Below, piece by piece: positions 8,097 through 17,155 of a DNA stretch of 53,543 bases; positions within the stretch are counted from its first letter, which is position 1; every line of letters starts with the position of its first letter. Both the position numbers and the translations under genes were made by a program. Origin of the DNA: Cupriavidus sp. (GTDB lineage: Bacteria > Pseudomonadota > Gammaproteobacteria > Burkholderiales > Burkholderiaceae); assembly GCA_031181345.1 (NCBI GenBank), contig JAPSLC010000037.1, positions 1 to 53,543 on the forward strand. The letters are read 5' to 3'. The notes under the pieces are model-generated. The model was not told where the DNA came from. It saw only the letters and a list, made by a program, of their open reading frames with translations, and did not search any database.

Positions 8097-8891
8097 ATGA
8101 AACAGTATCTCGACTTCATGCGCCATGTGTACGAGCATGGCACCGTCAAGGCGGACCGCACCGGCACCGGCACGCGCTCGGTGTTCGGCTATCAGATGCG
8201 CTTCGACCTGCGCGAAGGCTTCCCGGTGGTCACCACCAAGAAGCTGCACCTGAAGTCGATCATCCATGAGCTGCTGTGGTTCCTGCAGGGCTCGACCAAC
8301 GTCCGCTCGCTGCAGGAAAACGGCGTCACGATCTGGGACGAATGGGCCGACGAGAACGGCGAGCTCGGCCCGATCTACGGCTATCAATGGCGTTCGTGGC
8401 CGGCGCCGAACGGCGAGCATATCGACCAGATTGCCCAGCTGATCGAGCAGATCCGCAGCAATCCGGATTCGCGCCGTCTGATCGTGTCGGCCTGGAACGT
8501 CGGCGACATCCCGCGCATGAAGCTGCCGCCCTGCCACGCCTTCTTCCAGTTCTACGTGGCCGACGGCCGGCTCTCGTGCCAGCTGTACCAGCGCAGCGCC
8601 GACATCTTCCTCGGCGTGCCGTTCAATATCGCCAGCTATGCGCTGCTGACGCACATGATCGCGCAGCAGACCGGCCTCGAAGTCGGCGATTTCGTCTGGA
8701 CCGGCGGCGACTGCCACATCTACAGCAATCACGAGGAACAGGTCCGCACGCAGCTCGCGCGCGAGCCGATGGCGCTGCCGAAGCTGGAGATCCTGCGCAA
8801 GCCCGATTCGATCTTCGACTATCGCTACGAGGACTTCGCGCTGGTCGGCTACGAATCGCACCCGGCCATCAAGGCTCCGGTGGCGGTATGA
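8097..8891 (+). CDS. thyA: Thymidylate synthase
   Basis: This 264-residue protein has the exact length of E. coli ThyA. It converts dUMP to dTMP using methylenetetrahydrofolate. The catalytic cysteine is Cys146 in KLPPCHAFFQFYV. Other family blocks are DRTGTGTRSVFG, WDEWADENGELGPIYGYQWR, QRSADIFLGVPFNIASYA and the GGDCHIYSNH substrate-binding segment. Its stop codon overlaps the start of folA (ATGA), so the two are translationally coupled. The pairing makes sense because the reaction oxidises the folate that DHFR then reduces again. Confidence 0.98.
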   Translation: MKQYLDFMRHVYEHGTVKADRTGTGTRSVFGYQMRFDLREGFPVVTTKKLHLKSIIHELLWFLQGSTNVRSLQENGVTIWDEWADENGELGPIYGYQWRSWPAPNGEHIDQIAQLIEQIRSNPDSRRLIVSAWNVGDIPRMKLPPCHAFFQFYVADGRLSCQLYQRSADIFLGVPFNIASYALLTHMIAQQTGLEVGDFVWTGGDCHIYSNHEEQVRTQLAREPMALPKLEILRKPDSIFDYRYEDFALVGYESHPAIKAPVAV

Positions 8892-9379
8892 CGCTGCTGA
8901 CGCTGATCGTCGCGCGCGCGCGCAACGGCGTGATCGGCCGCGACAACACGCTGCCGTGGCGGCTGCCCGAGGATCTCGCGCACTTCAAGCGCACCACGAT
9001 GGGCGCGCCGGTGATCATGGGCCGCAAGACCTGGGAGTCGATCGGGCGGCCGCTGCCGGGCCGCCGCAATATCGTGGTGAGCCGCAATGCGCAATTGCGG
9101 CTGGACGGCGCGGAAACCGCGTCCTCGCTCGAGGATGCGCTGCGCCTGTGCGTCGGCGTCGAACAGGTCTTCCTGATCGGCGGCGCGCAGCTCTATGCCG
9201 AGGCGCTGCCCAGCGCCGACCGGCTGATCGTCACCGAGATCGAGGCCGATATCGAGGGCGACGCGTACTTCCCCGACATCGATCCGCAGCGCTGGATCGC
9301 CACCGAGCGCGAGCGGCACCATTCCGAGGCGAATGGCTTCGACTATGCCTTCGTGACGTACGAACGGGCACCGGAGTAG
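8888..9379 (+). CDS. folA: Dihydrofolate reductase
   Basis: This 163-residue enzyme reduces dihydrofolate to tetrahydrofolate with NADPH. It shows ARNGVIGRDNTLPWRLPEDLAHFK with the active-site acid (Glu of LPEDLAHFK), the NADPH motif GRKTWESIGRPLPGR, the IGGAQLYAEAL segment and the terminal FDYAFVTYER. The ATG overlaps the thyA stop by ATGA, giving a two-gene operon. The frame stays open well upstream inside thyA, but the conserved first strand begins at this ATG. Confidence 0.97.
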   Translation: MTLLTLIVARARNGVIGRDNTLPWRLPEDLAHFKRTTMGAPVIMGRKTWESIGRPLPGRRNIVVSRNAQLRLDGAETASSLEDALRLCVGVEQVFLIGGAQLYAEALPSADRLIVTEIEADIEGDAYFPDIDPQRWIATERERHHSEANGFDYAFVTYERAPE

Positions 9380-9432
9380 TCTTCAGCAGGAATCTGCCAG
9401 TGCTGTGGCCGTTCGCACTGCACGGACGGTAC

Positions 9433-9458
9433 TCCCTCTCCCGCAAGCGGGAGAGGGG
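9433..9458. repeat. Palindromic intergenic repeat, family B
   Basis: TCCCTCTCCCGCAAGCGGGAGAGGGG is a single hairpin between the convergent folA and pmbA genes. The same core recurs near 12298, 12424, 16573, 16656 and 34706. Confidence 0.65.
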
Positions 9459-9493
9459 AGCCGATGGCAGGCACCATTGATTTCCCTTCCCGC

Positions 9494-10864
9494 TCAATTC
9501 CCCGCAATCGTCATCTGCTCGATCAGGACCGAGCCGGTTTCCTTGGTGCCGCGCACCAGCGTGTCGGCGCCGATCGCGACGATCTGGCGGAACATCTCGG
9601 CCATGTTGCCGGCGATCGTGATTTCCTCGACCGGGTACTGGATCACGCCGTTCTCGACCCAGTAGCCCGACGCGCCGCGCGAGTAATCGCCGGTCACGTA
9701 GTTGACGCCCTGCCCCATCAGCTCCGTGACCAGCAGGCCGGTGCCCAGCTTGCTCAGCATCGCCGGGAAATCGTCGCCCGGCTCCGTCAGCTTGCTGGTC
9801 AGCGCCAGGTTGTGCGAGCCGCCGGCATTGCCGGTGGTCTGCATGCCGAGCTTGCGGGCCGAATAGGTCGACAGGAAATAGCCTTCCACCACGCCGTCGC
9901 GCACCACGTCGCGCGCGCGGGTCCTGACGCCCTCCTCGTCGAACGGCGCGCTGCCCATCGCGCCCGGCACGTGGGGACGCTCGTGGATGTCGATATGCGG
10001 GGCGAACACGGCCTTGCCCAGCGTGTCGTACAGGAAGGTCGACTTGCGATACAGCGCGCCGCCCGATACCGCCTGCACGAAGGCGCCCAGCAGCCCTGCC
10101 GCCAGCGGGGCTTCGAACAGCACCGGGCAACGGCGCGTCGACAGCTTGCGCGCATGCAGCCGCGCCAGCGCGCGTTCGGCGGCATAGCGGCCGATCGCTT
10201 CAGGCTCGGCCAGCGCCTCGGGCGCGCGCTTGGACGAATACCAGTCGTCGCGCTGCATGCCGCCGCCGCTGCCGGCGATCGGCGCGCACGAGACGAAATG
10301 GCGCGAATACGGATAGCCCCCCACGAAGCCGCGCGAGGTCGCCAGCACGAACTGCGAATGCTGCGCCGACACGCTGGCGCCGTCGCTGTTGCGGATGCGC
10401 GGCGACACCGCGAAGGCCGCGGCCTCGGCGCGGCGCGCGATCTCGATGGCCTGCTCGGCGTCGATGGCCCAGGGGTGGAACAGGTCCAGGTCGAGCGGAT
10501 CGCGTTCGAGCAATTCCTCTTCGGCCAGGCCCGCGCAGTCGTCCTCGGCGGTGAAGCGCGCGATGTTGTAGGCAGCCTCGGCGGTGGCGCGCAGCGCGGC
10601 CGGCGAGAAATCCGAGGTGCTGGCGTTGCCGCGCCGCTTGCCGATCATCACGGTCACGCCGACCACCTTGTCTCGGTTCTGCTCGATCGTCTCGACCTCG
10701 CCCTTGCGCACCGAGACCGACAGGCCGCTGCCCTCGGAAATCTCGGTCGCGGCATCGGTGGCGCCCAGCTCGCGGGCGACGCGCAGCACATCGGCTGCCA
10801 TTTCGCTCAGTTGCGCCTGGGTGTAGGTGAAGTGGACGTTCTGGTCGGTCATGAGATCGGACAT
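9494..10864 (-). CDS. pmbA: PmbA/TldE metalloprotease subunit
   Basis: This 456-residue protein is PmbA (TldE), the partner of TldD in a cytosolic heterodimeric metalloprotease of family U62 known for microcin B17 maturation, CcdA degradation and peptide turnover. It has the N-terminal VSVRKGEVETIEQNRDK block, FDEEGVRTR, YFLSTYSARKLGMQTTGNAGG and the C-terminal GYWVENGVIQYPVEEIT strand typical of the family. As expected for PmbA, it lacks the HExxxH metal site, which TldD provides. tldD is not in this window. ATG 10864 was chosen; a second ATG four codons later (10852) is also possible. It is divergent from darP. Confidence 0.94.
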   Translation of the reverse strand: MSDLMTDQNVHFTYTQAQLSEMAADVLRVARELGATDAATEISEGSGLSVSVRKGEVETIEQNRDKVVGVTVMIGKRRGNASTSDFSPAALRATAEAAYNIARFTAEDDCAGLAEEELLERDPLDLDLFHPWAIDAEQAIEIARRAEAAAFAVSPRIRNSDGASVSAQHSQFVLATSRGFVGGYPYSRHFVSCAPIAGSGGGMQRDDWYSSKRAPEALAEPEAIGRYAAERALARLHARKLSTRRCPVLFEAPLAAGLLGAFVQAVSGGALYRKSTFLYDTLGKAVFAPHIDIHERPHVPGAMGSAPFDEEGVRTRARDVVRDGVVEGYFLSTYSARKLGMQTTGNAGGSHNLALTSKLTEPGDDFPAMLSKLGTGLLVTELMGQGVNYVTGDYSRGASGYWVENGVIQYPVEEITIAGNMAEMFRQIVAIGADTLVRGTKETGSVLIEQMTIAGN

Positions 10865-10994
10865 GCGTGAGTCTGGCGTAGTAGGTCTGGCGTTGTAGGC
10901 TGGCGCAGGCCGCGCGGCAGAGGCGATGGCGGCATCGAGGCCGGAAGCCCGGGGAGGCAAACTGAAACCCAAACGGGAATCATAGCAAGATAAA

Positions 10995-11618
10995 ATGCCG
11001 CCCATGACGCGACATCCCCGCCACTCCCCCGGCGCCGGCTTTCCCGGCGCCTTTGCCCCCGAGCCCGAAGACGACTCGCCCAAGAGCAAGTCGCAGCGCA
11101 AGCGCGACATGCATGCGCTGCAGGACCTGGGCACAGAGCTCGAGGCGCTGCCGAAAGACCGGCTGGCGCGCGTGCCGATGCCCGAGGTGCTCGAGGACGC
11201 GATCCGCGAGGCCCGGCGCATCACCAGCCACGAAGGCAAGCGCCGCCAGATGCAGTATGTCGGCAAGGTGATGCGCGGCCTGAACGACGACGAGATCGAC
11301 GCGATCCGGCGCGCGCTGGACGGCTTCAAGGGCACCAGCAAGGCCGAGACCGCACGGCTGCATCTGATCGAACGCTGGCGCGAGCTGCTGCTCAAGGACG
11401 ACGAGGCGCTGACGCGCTTCCTCGCCGAGCATCCGAGCGTCGACGTGCAGGCCCTGCGCAGCCTGATCCGCAACGCGCGCAAGGAGCAGCAGCTGTCCAA
11501 GCCGCCAAAGCATTTCCGCGAGCTGTTCCAGGCCATCAAGAGCGCGCTCGAGGCACGCGAGCAGCCCGGCGCGGCACCGGCCGCCCCCTCACCCGGACAG
11601 GACCAGGAGCCAGCATGA
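10995..11618 (+). CDS. darP: Ribosome-associated protein DarP/YjgA (DUF615)
   Basis: This 207-residue charged, helical cytosolic protein matches the DUF615/YjgA family, now called DarP, a factor that helps 50S subunit assembly. It contains SKSQRKRDMHALQDLG at the start of the conserved region, LPKDRLARVPMPEVLEDAI, RQMQYVGKVMR and the C-terminal LIRNARKEQQLSKPPKHFRE block. The first 25 residues are Pro/Gly-rich and a second ATG lies three codons in, so the exact start is uncertain. The stop overlaps the mog start by ATGA. It shares a divergent promoter region of about 130 bases with pmbA, a common arrangement in proteobacteria. Confidence 0.93.
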   Translation: MPPMTRHPRHSPGAGFPGAFAPEPEDDSPKSKSQRKRDMHALQDLGTELEALPKDRLARVPMPEVLEDAIREARRITSHEGKRRQMQYVGKVMRGLNDDEIDAIRRALDGFKGTSKAETARLHLIERWRELLLKDDEALTRFLAEHPSVDVQALRSLIRNARKEQQLSKPPKHFRELFQAIKSALEAREQPGAAPAAPSPGQDQEPA

Positions 11619-12283
11619 GCGACCCCAACCAACCGCTTAGCCCCCCCATCAGCCAGCCGATCACCCAACCGATCACGCGCCGCCATCCCGACGAGCTGCT
11701 GGTCGGCTTCGTGTCGATCTCGGACCGCGCCTCCGCGGGTGCCTATCAGGACGAAGGCATCCCCGCGCTGCGCGACTGGTTCGGCCGCACGCTGACCTCG
11801 CCGTGGCAGCGCGTCGAACGGCTGATTCCCGACGAGCAGGCGCAGATCTCGCGCACGCTGATCGAGCTGGTCGACGTGGCCGGCTGCGACCTGGTGCTGA
11901 CCACCGGCGGCACCGGCCCGGCGCGCCGCGACGTGACGCCCGAAGCCACGCTGGCAGTCGCCACCAAGGAAATGCCCGGCTTCGGCGAACAGATGCGCCA
12001 GGTCAGCCTGCACTTCGTGCCGACCGCGATCCTGTCGCGCCAGGTCGCCGTGATCCGCGAGACGCCGAGCCATGCGGCGCTGATCATCAACCTGCCGGGC
12101 CAGCCGCGCGCGATCCGCGAAACTCTCGAAGGGCTGCGCGGCGACGACGGCAAGTCGCTGGTGCAAGGCATCTTCGCCGCGGTGCCCTACTGCATCGACC
12201 TGATCGGCGGGCCCTACATCGAGACCGACGAGGCCGTGGTCAAGGCCTGGCGGCCCAAGCACGCGATCCGGCAGAAGGGCTGA
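11615..12283 (+). CDS. mog: Molybdopterin adenylyltransferase
   Basis: This 222-residue protein adenylylates molybdopterin before molybdenum insertion in molybdenum-cofactor synthesis. It shows VGFVSISDRASAGAYQDEGIP, VLTTGGTGPARRDVTPEAT (the MoaB/Mog signature), ETPSHAALIINLPGQP and the C-terminal FAAVPYCIDLIGGPYIET. An N-terminal Pro/Ile/Thr-rich stretch of about 22 residues precedes the conserved fold. It overlaps darP by four bases (ATGA), so it is probably translated from the same message. Palindromic repeats follow downstream. Confidence 0.94.
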   Translation: MSDPNQPLSPPISQPITQPITRRHPDELLVGFVSISDRASAGAYQDEGIPALRDWFGRTLTSPWQRVERLIPDEQAQISRTLIELVDVAGCDLVLTTGGTGPARRDVTPEATLAVATKEMPGFGEQMRQVSLHFVPTAILSRQVAVIRETPSHAALIINLPGQPRAIRETLEGLRGDDGKSLVQGIFAAVPYCIDLIGGPYIETDEAVVKAWRPKHAIRQKG

Positions 12284-12297
12284 GCGGCGCCGGGTTG

Positions 12298-12464
12298 CCC
12301 TCTCCCCTGCCCCTCTCCCGCACGCGGGAGAGGGGAACACCGAGGGCATCTGCCGGGCTCTCTCCCTTCTCCCGCTTGCGTAATGCGGTACACGGCGGTA
12401 CACGGAGCGCATCCGCCGCGCTGCTCCCCTCTCCCGCTTGCGGGAGAGGGGCTGGGGGAGAGGG
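12298..12464. repeat. Cluster of family B palindromic repeats
   Basis: Hairpins occur at 12298-12336 (CCCCTCTCCCGCACGCGGGAGAGGGG) and 12424-12464 (CCCCTCTCCCGCTTGCGGGAGAGGGG followed by CTGGGGGAGAGGG). A decayed unit lies between them near 12358-12380. They fill the gap between the convergent mog and AEC transporter genes and may act as a bidirectional transcript-end structure. Confidence 0.7.
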
Positions 12465-12485
12465 CAGCTCCCGCGGCAAACCGCC

Positions 12486-13367
12486 CTACCGCAAACCCAG
12501 ATAAAGCCCTACCGGCACGAACACCACCGCCGCGATATTTCCCAGCAGCACGATCGAGGCCACCTGGTCCGGCTCCTGCCGGAAATGATCGGCCACCAGG
12601 AAGTTCAGCACGGCCGGCGGCAGCGCGGCAAAGACGAACAGCAGACCGCGCTGCAGCTCGGTCAACGGCACCACCGCCGCCAGCGCCAGCGCGCAGGCGA
12701 TGCCGGTCAGCGGGCAGATCACCGCGCCGGCCAGCCCCATGCCCCAGTTGCGCAGGTTGACGTCCTTCATCCGCACGCCCAGCGCGAACAGCATCAGCGG
12801 CACCGTGGCGTCGCCCAGCAGCTTGATCGACTGGTAGACCGGATCGGGCAGCGCAAACCACGGCCGCGCCAGCGACAGGCCCACGCCGGCGATGGTCGCC
12901 AGCACCATCGGGTTGCGCGAGATCTGCGCCAGCGAGGCATGGCGGTTGACGATCTTCAGCCCGAGCGTGAAGTGCATCAGGTTGGAAGCCGCGAACAGCG
13001 CCACTGCCGGGGCCAGCCCCGCCGGACCGAAGGCGAACACCGACAGCGGCAGCCCCATGTTCCCCGAGTTGTTGAACATCATCGGCGGCACGAAGGTGCG
13101 CGGGTCCGCGCCCATCAGCCGCGCCGCGCCCAGCGCCAGCAGGCCCGAGCCGAGCACCACGCCGACCGCGCAGGCCAGCAGCGCGAGCTGGTCAGCCAGC
13201 ACGAACTCCTTGCTGACGAACGCCGACACCACCAGCAGCGGCGCGATCACGTCGAGCGTGGCGCGGTTGATCCCCGCCATGTCGGGATGGGCCTTGCGCC
13301 CGTACAGCCAGCCGACCAGGATGATCAAGATGACGGGCGTGATGATCGAGACGATGCGCTCAAGCAT
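12486..13367 (-). CDS. AEC-family (auxin efflux carrier type) transporter
   Basis: This 293-residue membrane protein has about ten hydrophobic segments. It shows the family features MMFNNSGNMGLPLSVFAFG in the first half and the ILLGNIAAVVFVPVGLYLGL end. Bacterial AEC members export or exchange small organic acids such as malate and malonate; the substrate here is unknown. The gene stands alone between two repeat clusters, with mog convergent on one side and orn upstream on the same strand about 115 bases away across a repeat. Confidence 0.88.
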   Translation of the reverse strand: MLERIVSIITPVILIILVGWLYGRKAHPDMAGINRATLDVIAPLLVVSAFVSKEFVLADQLALLACAVGVVLGSGLLALGAARLMGADPRTFVPPMMFNNSGNMGLPLSVFAFGPAGLAPAVALFAASNLMHFTLGLKIVNRHASLAQISRNPMVLATIAGVGLSLARPWFALPDPVYQSIKLLGDATVPLMLFALGVRMKDVNLRNWGMGLAGAVICPLTGIACALALAAVVPLTELQRGLLFVFAALPPAVLNFLVADHFRQEPDQVASIVLLGNIAAVVFVPVGLYLGLR

Positions 13368-13383
13368 GTGCGACGCGAATTTG

Positions 13384-13468
13384 GTCGTCGTCCCCGCGCA
13401 TGCGGGTACCCAGCGTCTTGCGTGGGGAGCGAGAAAGCCGCTGGGTCCTCGCCTGCGCGGGACGACGT
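13384..13468. repeat. Palindromic intergenic repeat, family A (two hairpins)
   Basis: GTCGTCCCCGCGCATGCGGG and GCTGGGTCCTCGCCTGCGCGGGACGAC flank a spacer, giving the same head-to-head layout as at 3961 and 18283. It sits between orn and the AEC transporter gene. Confidence 0.68.
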
Positions 13469-13483
13469 GTCAGGAATCGAGGG

Positions 13484-14143
13484 TCAGGCCTGGCCGGCCG
13501 CGTTTGCCGCGCCCTGCTGCTCGGCCTGGCTGCTGCGAATGAAATGCGTGCGGTAGTAGCGCAATTCCTCGATCGATTCGAGGATGTCGGCCAGCGCCGT
13601 ATGCAGCTGCCGCTTGATGAAGCCCTTGTGGATCGCCGGCTCCCAGCGCTTGCACAGCTCCTTCAGCGTCGACACGTCGAGGTTGCGATAGTGGAAGAAG
13701 GCCTCGAGCTTGGGCATGTAGCGCGCCATGAAGCGACGGTCCTGGCAGATCGAATTGCCGCACATCGGCGACTTGCCGGCCGGCACCCAGCGCTTGAGGA
13801 AGGCCAGCAGCTCGGCCTCGGCCTGCGCCTCGGTCAGCGTCGAGGCCTTGACCTTGTCGATCAGGCCCGAGCGGCCATGGGTGCCCTTGTTCCAGTTGTC
13901 CATCGCGTCGAGCACGGCGTCTTCCTGGTGGATCACCAGCACCGGGCCCTCGGCCAGGATATGCAGCTCGGAGTCGGTGACCACCACCGCGACCTCGATG
14001 ATGCGGTCGTTCTCGGGCGACAGCCCGGTCATCTCCATATCGAGCCAGACCAGATTGTTTTCGCTCTTGACCGACTTGACGGCGGGCGGGGCGGAGGCGG
14101 GAGCGGCGGCGGGTACGGAGGCGGCGGGGCTGGAGCTTGTCAT
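13484..14143 (-). CDS. orn: Oligoribonuclease
   Basis: This 219-residue DEDDh 3'-5' exoribonuclease degrades RNA dinucleotides and short oligomers, including pGpG. It shows VWLDMEMTGLSPENDRIIEV (Exo I, the Asp-Glu pair), NSICQDRRFMARYMP (Exo II) and the HTALADILESIEELRYYR end (Exo III with the catalytic His). The conserved domain begins about 36 residues after ATG 14143. E. coli Orn is only 181 residues and no strong ribosome site is visible, so the start could lie elsewhere; another ATG is at 14197. It is divergent from the M48 protease gene. Confidence 0.94.
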   Translation of the reverse strand: MTSSSPAASVPAAAPASAPPAVKSVKSENNLVWLDMEMTGLSPENDRIIEVAVVVTDSELHILAEGPVLVIHQEDAVLDAMDNWNKGTHGRSGLIDKVKASTLTEAQAEAELLAFLKRWVPAGKSPMCGNSICQDRRFMARYMPKLEAFFHYRNLDVSTLKELCKRWEPAIHKGFIKRQLHTALADILESIEELRYYRTHFIRSSQAEQQGAANAAGQA

Positions 14144-14283
14144 CGGACTGCGTGAGGATCGGATAGCGGGAGGGATTGGAATATCGTGCGTCGGCATCGT
14201 GGGCCCTGGCGGGTGTGCCGGCGCGAAGTCATATAATTCTCGCATATCGATGGCACTAGACCGCCCCACAAGGCAAGGACCCG

Positions 14284-15531
14284 ATGTTCACGCTGCTTTT
14301 TCTCGTCGCCCTAGTGGTGATGGTGCTCACCAAACTCTGGCTGGCCGCGCGCCAGGTTCGCCACGTCGGCCGGCATCGCGACACCGTGCCGCCGCGCTTC
14401 GCCGATACCATCTCGCTGGCCGCGCACCGCAAGGCCGCGGACTACACGATCGCCCGCACGCGGCTGTCGATGCTCGAGGTGCTGGCCGGCGCCGCCGTGC
14501 TGATCGGCTTCACGCTGCTCGGCGGCCTGCACTGGCTGAACCAGTTCTGGTACGGCACCTTCGGTCCGGGCTATGCCTATGGCGTCGCGCTGATCGCCAG
14601 CGTCGCGCTGATCGGCGGACTGGCCGAGCTGCCCTTCACGCTGTACGCGCAGTTCGGCATCGAGCAGCGCTTCGGCTTCAACCGGATGACCTGGCGGCTG
14701 TGGCTGGTCGATGCGATCAAGATGCTGGTGGTGGCCGCGGTGCTGGGCCTGCCGCTGCTGCTGGCGGTGCTGTGGCTGATGGACCGGACCGGCCCGTGGT
14801 GGTGGCTGTGGACCTGGGTGGTGTGGATGGCCTTCAACCTGGTGCTGCTGGTGATCTTCCCGACCTGGATCGCGCCGCTGTTCAACAAGTTCGAGCCGCT
14901 GACCGACGAGACGCTGAAGCAGCGCATCGAGGCGCTGATGCGCCGCTGCGGCTTCGCCAGCAAGGGCCTGTTCGTGATGGACGGCTCGCGCCGCAGCGCG
15001 CACGGCAACGCCTATTTCACCGGCTTCGGCGCGGCCAAGCGCATCGTCTTCTTCGACACGCTGCTGTCGCGGCTGAACGCCGACGAGATCGAGGCCGTGC
15101 TCGCGCACGAGCTCGGCCATTTCAAGCGGCGCCATATCGTCAAGCGCATCGTCGTGACGTTTGCGCTGAGCCTGGCCTTCCTGGCGCTGCTGGGCTGGCT
15201 GTCGACACAGGCGTGGTTCTACACGGGCCTGGGCGTGCTGCCCAACCTGATGTCGGACAGCCACGCGCTGGCGCTGGTGCTGTTCTTCCTGACGCTGCCG
15301 GTGTTCACCTTCCTGCTCGGACCGCTGTCGAGCCTGACCTCGCGCCGGCATGAATTCGAAGCCGATGCGTTTGCCGCCGAGCATGCCGATGCCGGCCATC
15401 TGGTAGCGGCGCTGGTCAAGCTGTACAAGGACAATGCCTCGACGCTGACGCCCGATCCGCTCTACAGCGCGTTCTACTATTCGCACCCGCCCGCGGCGCA
15501 GCGTATCGACCGGCTGCTGGCGCACGCATGA
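14284..15531 (+). CDS. M48-family membrane zinc metallopeptidase (Ste24/CAAX-protease-like)
   Basis: This 415-residue protein has several membrane segments and a zinc protease domain with HELGHFKRRH (about residues 278-287) as the HExxH site. The third zinc ligand is expected in the later RRHEFEADAFAAEHA segment. The N-terminal M48_N-like region (hydrophobic, residues 1-200) and the overall length match Ste24-type CAAX prenyl protease homologues of beta-proteobacteria, which act in membrane-protein quality control. Its stop overlaps the rsgA start by ATGA. It is divergent from orn with a short shared control region. Confidence 0.93.
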   Translation: MFTLLFLVALVVMVLTKLWLAARQVRHVGRHRDTVPPRFADTISLAAHRKAADYTIARTRLSMLEVLAGAAVLIGFTLLGGLHWLNQFWYGTFGPGYAYGVALIASVALIGGLAELPFTLYAQFGIEQRFGFNRMTWRLWLVDAIKMLVVAAVLGLPLLLAVLWLMDRTGPWWWLWTWVVWMAFNLVLLVIFPTWIAPLFNKFEPLTDETLKQRIEALMRRCGFASKGLFVMDGSRRSAHGNAYFTGFGAAKRIVFFDTLLSRLNADEIEAVLAHELGHFKRRHIVKRIVVTFALSLAFLALLGWLSTQAWFYTGLGVLPNLMSDSHALALVLFFLTLPVFTFLLGPLSSLTSRRHEFEADAFAAEHADAGHLVAALVKLYKDNASTLTPDPLYSAFYYSHPPAAQRIDRLLAHA

Positions 15532-16514
15532 GCCGCCCCGCCCGACTTCGTGGCGGCGACGCCGCCGGCCGCGCCGTGCCCAACGCATCGGCGCGTGAAT
15601 CCACCAGGGAATCCGCACTGATCGTCGCGGCGCACGGCCGTCACTATGTGATCGAGCTCGACGATGGCGAGCGCACGCGCATGCATGCGTTTCCGCGCGG
15701 CAAGAAGAGCGAATGCGCGGTCGGCGACCGCGTGCGCGTCGAGCGCGCCGCGGCCGACCAGTGCGTGATCGTCGAGGTTGAAGCGCGCCGCAATCTGCTG
15801 CATCGCTCGGACCAGTTCAAGTCCAAGCTGCTGGCCGCCAATATCGACCAGGTCGCGATCGTGCTGGCGACCGAGCCCAGCTTCTCCGAGGATCTGCTGG
15901 GCCGCGCGCTGGTCTCCGCCGAGGCGCTGGAGATCGCGCCGCTGATCCTGCTGAACAAGACCGATCTGACCGAACGGCTGGAGGAGGCGCGCCGCCGGCT
16001 GACGCTGTACCGCCAGCTCGGCTATCGCACCGTGGAGCTGTCGGTGCACGGCAACCCCGACGACGCGCTGGCGCAGTTGCGGCCGCTGACCGCCGGACGC
16101 GCGACCATCCTGATCGGCCAGTCCGGCATGGGCAAGTCGTCGCTGCTGAACCTGCTGATTCCCGGCGTGGAGGCGCAAACCCGCGAGATTTCGGCCAAGC
16201 TCGATTCGGGCAAGCACACCACGACGTTCACGCGGTTGTACCACCTGCCCGACGACTGGGGCCAGGGCGGCAGCCTGATCGATTCGCCGGGCTTCCAGGA
16301 GTTCGGCCTGCACCATCTGTCCGAAGGCATGCTGGAGCGCGCCTTCCCCGAGTTCCGCCCGCGGCTGACCGAATGCCGATTCTACAACTGCCACCACATC
16401 AACGAGCCGGGCTGCGGGGTGCTGGCCTCGGTCGACGCCGGCGGCATCGCACCGCGGCGGCATCAGCTGTATCTGCAGCTGCTGCACGAGTCGCGGCAGC
16501 AGAAGCCGTGGTAG
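15528..16514 (+). CDS. rsgA: Ribosome small-subunit-dependent GTPase RsgA
   Basis: This 328-residue circularly permuted GTPase tests 30S maturation. In order it has an OB-fold N-terminal domain (about 25-95), the G4 motif LLNKTDL, the P-loop GQSGMGKSS, the switch/G3 region IDSPGFQEFGL, and the C-terminal zinc-binding element CRFYNCHHINEPGC. The order G4-G1-G3 is the expected permuted arrangement. The start overlaps the upstream M48 protease gene, which implies cotranscription. An unusually Arg/Ala-rich N-terminus precedes the OB fold. Confidence 0.96.
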   Translation: MSRPARLRGGDAAGRAVPNASARESTRESALIVAAHGRHYVIELDDGERTRMHAFPRGKKSECAVGDRVRVERAAADQCVIVEVEARRNLLHRSDQFKSKLLAANIDQVAIVLATEPSFSEDLLGRALVSAEALEIAPLILLNKTDLTERLEEARRRLTLYRQLGYRTVELSVHGNPDDALAQLRPLTAGRATILIGQSGMGKSSLLNLLIPGVEAQTREISAKLDSGKHTTTFTRLYHLPDDWGQGGSLIDSPGFQEFGLHHLSEGMLERAFPEFRPRLTECRFYNCHHINEPGCGVLASVDAGGIAPRRHQLYLQLLHESRQQKPW

Positions 16515-16572
16515 GACATTGACGGCGTGACGAACTCCATCTCGCGGGCAGCAGGACATTGCCTCGGGGGTG

Positions 16573-16692
16573 CTCCCCTCTCCCGCTTGCGGGAGAGGGG
16601 CCGGGGGAGAGGGCAGCGGCATTGGCCAATGCCCAGGCGCGTTGCAGCGCCCCATTCCCTCTCCCCAGCCCTCTCCCGCAAGCGGGAGAGGG
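16573..16692. repeat. Two family B palindromic repeats
   Basis: Units lie at 16573-16612 (CCCCTCTCCCGCTTGCGGGAGAGGGG plus CCGGGGGAGAGGG) and 16656-16692 in the opposite orientation. A short unrelated spacer separates them, between rsgA and the DUF2007 gene. Confidence 0.68.
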
Positions 16693-16771
16693 AGCGCGTG
16701 ATCGGGTGCTTTGCTGCCTCGGCACCGGCCACGTGCTAAGGTCCGAAGCATCCCCACTGCCGCTGACGCCG

Positions 16772-17077
16772 ATGAAACTGCTGCTGTCGACGCCCTCGCT
16801 GGTGCATGCGGCCCACTGCCGCAATCTGCTGCTGGCCGCGGGCATCCGTGCGCAATTGCGCAATACCTGGCTGGCCGGCGCGACCGGCGATATTCCGTTT
16901 CAGGAGAGCGCGCCGCAGGTGTGGCTGCTCGACGATGCGCGCGAAGCGGAAGCGTGGGCGGTGCTCGATGCCGCCGCCAATCCGGCGCCGGGGCCGCGCT
17001 GGCGTTGCACGCGCTGCGGGGAATGGCACGAGGCGCAGTTCGGCGCGTGCTGGCAGTGCGGCAGTCCGCGGCCCTGA
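16772..17077 (+). CDS. DUF2007-family small protein with C-terminal zinc ribbon
   Basis: This 101-residue protein starts with MKLLLSTPSLVHAAHCRNLL and continues with AGIRAQLRNTWLAG, the pattern of DUF2007 (putative signal-transducing protein, a ferredoxin-like fold seen next to GlnB-like families). The C-terminus has two CxxC pairs, CTRCGEWH and CWQCG, likely a small zinc ribbon. ATG 16772 gives a product starting at the conserved first strand. The function is not known. It faces the CobD/CbiB-family gene across about 80 bases. Confidence 0.78.
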   Translation: MKLLLSTPSLVHAAHCRNLLLAAGIRAQLRNTWLAGATGDIPFQESAPQVWLLDDAREAEAWAVLDAAANPAPGPRWRCTRCGEWHEAQFGACWQCGSPRP

Positions 17078-17155
17078 ATCGGAGGCGAAACCTGCGCCGG
17101 CCGCCTTCGCCGCCAGCCGGACCTGGCCGAAGCTCAGCCGAACTTCAGCCGAACC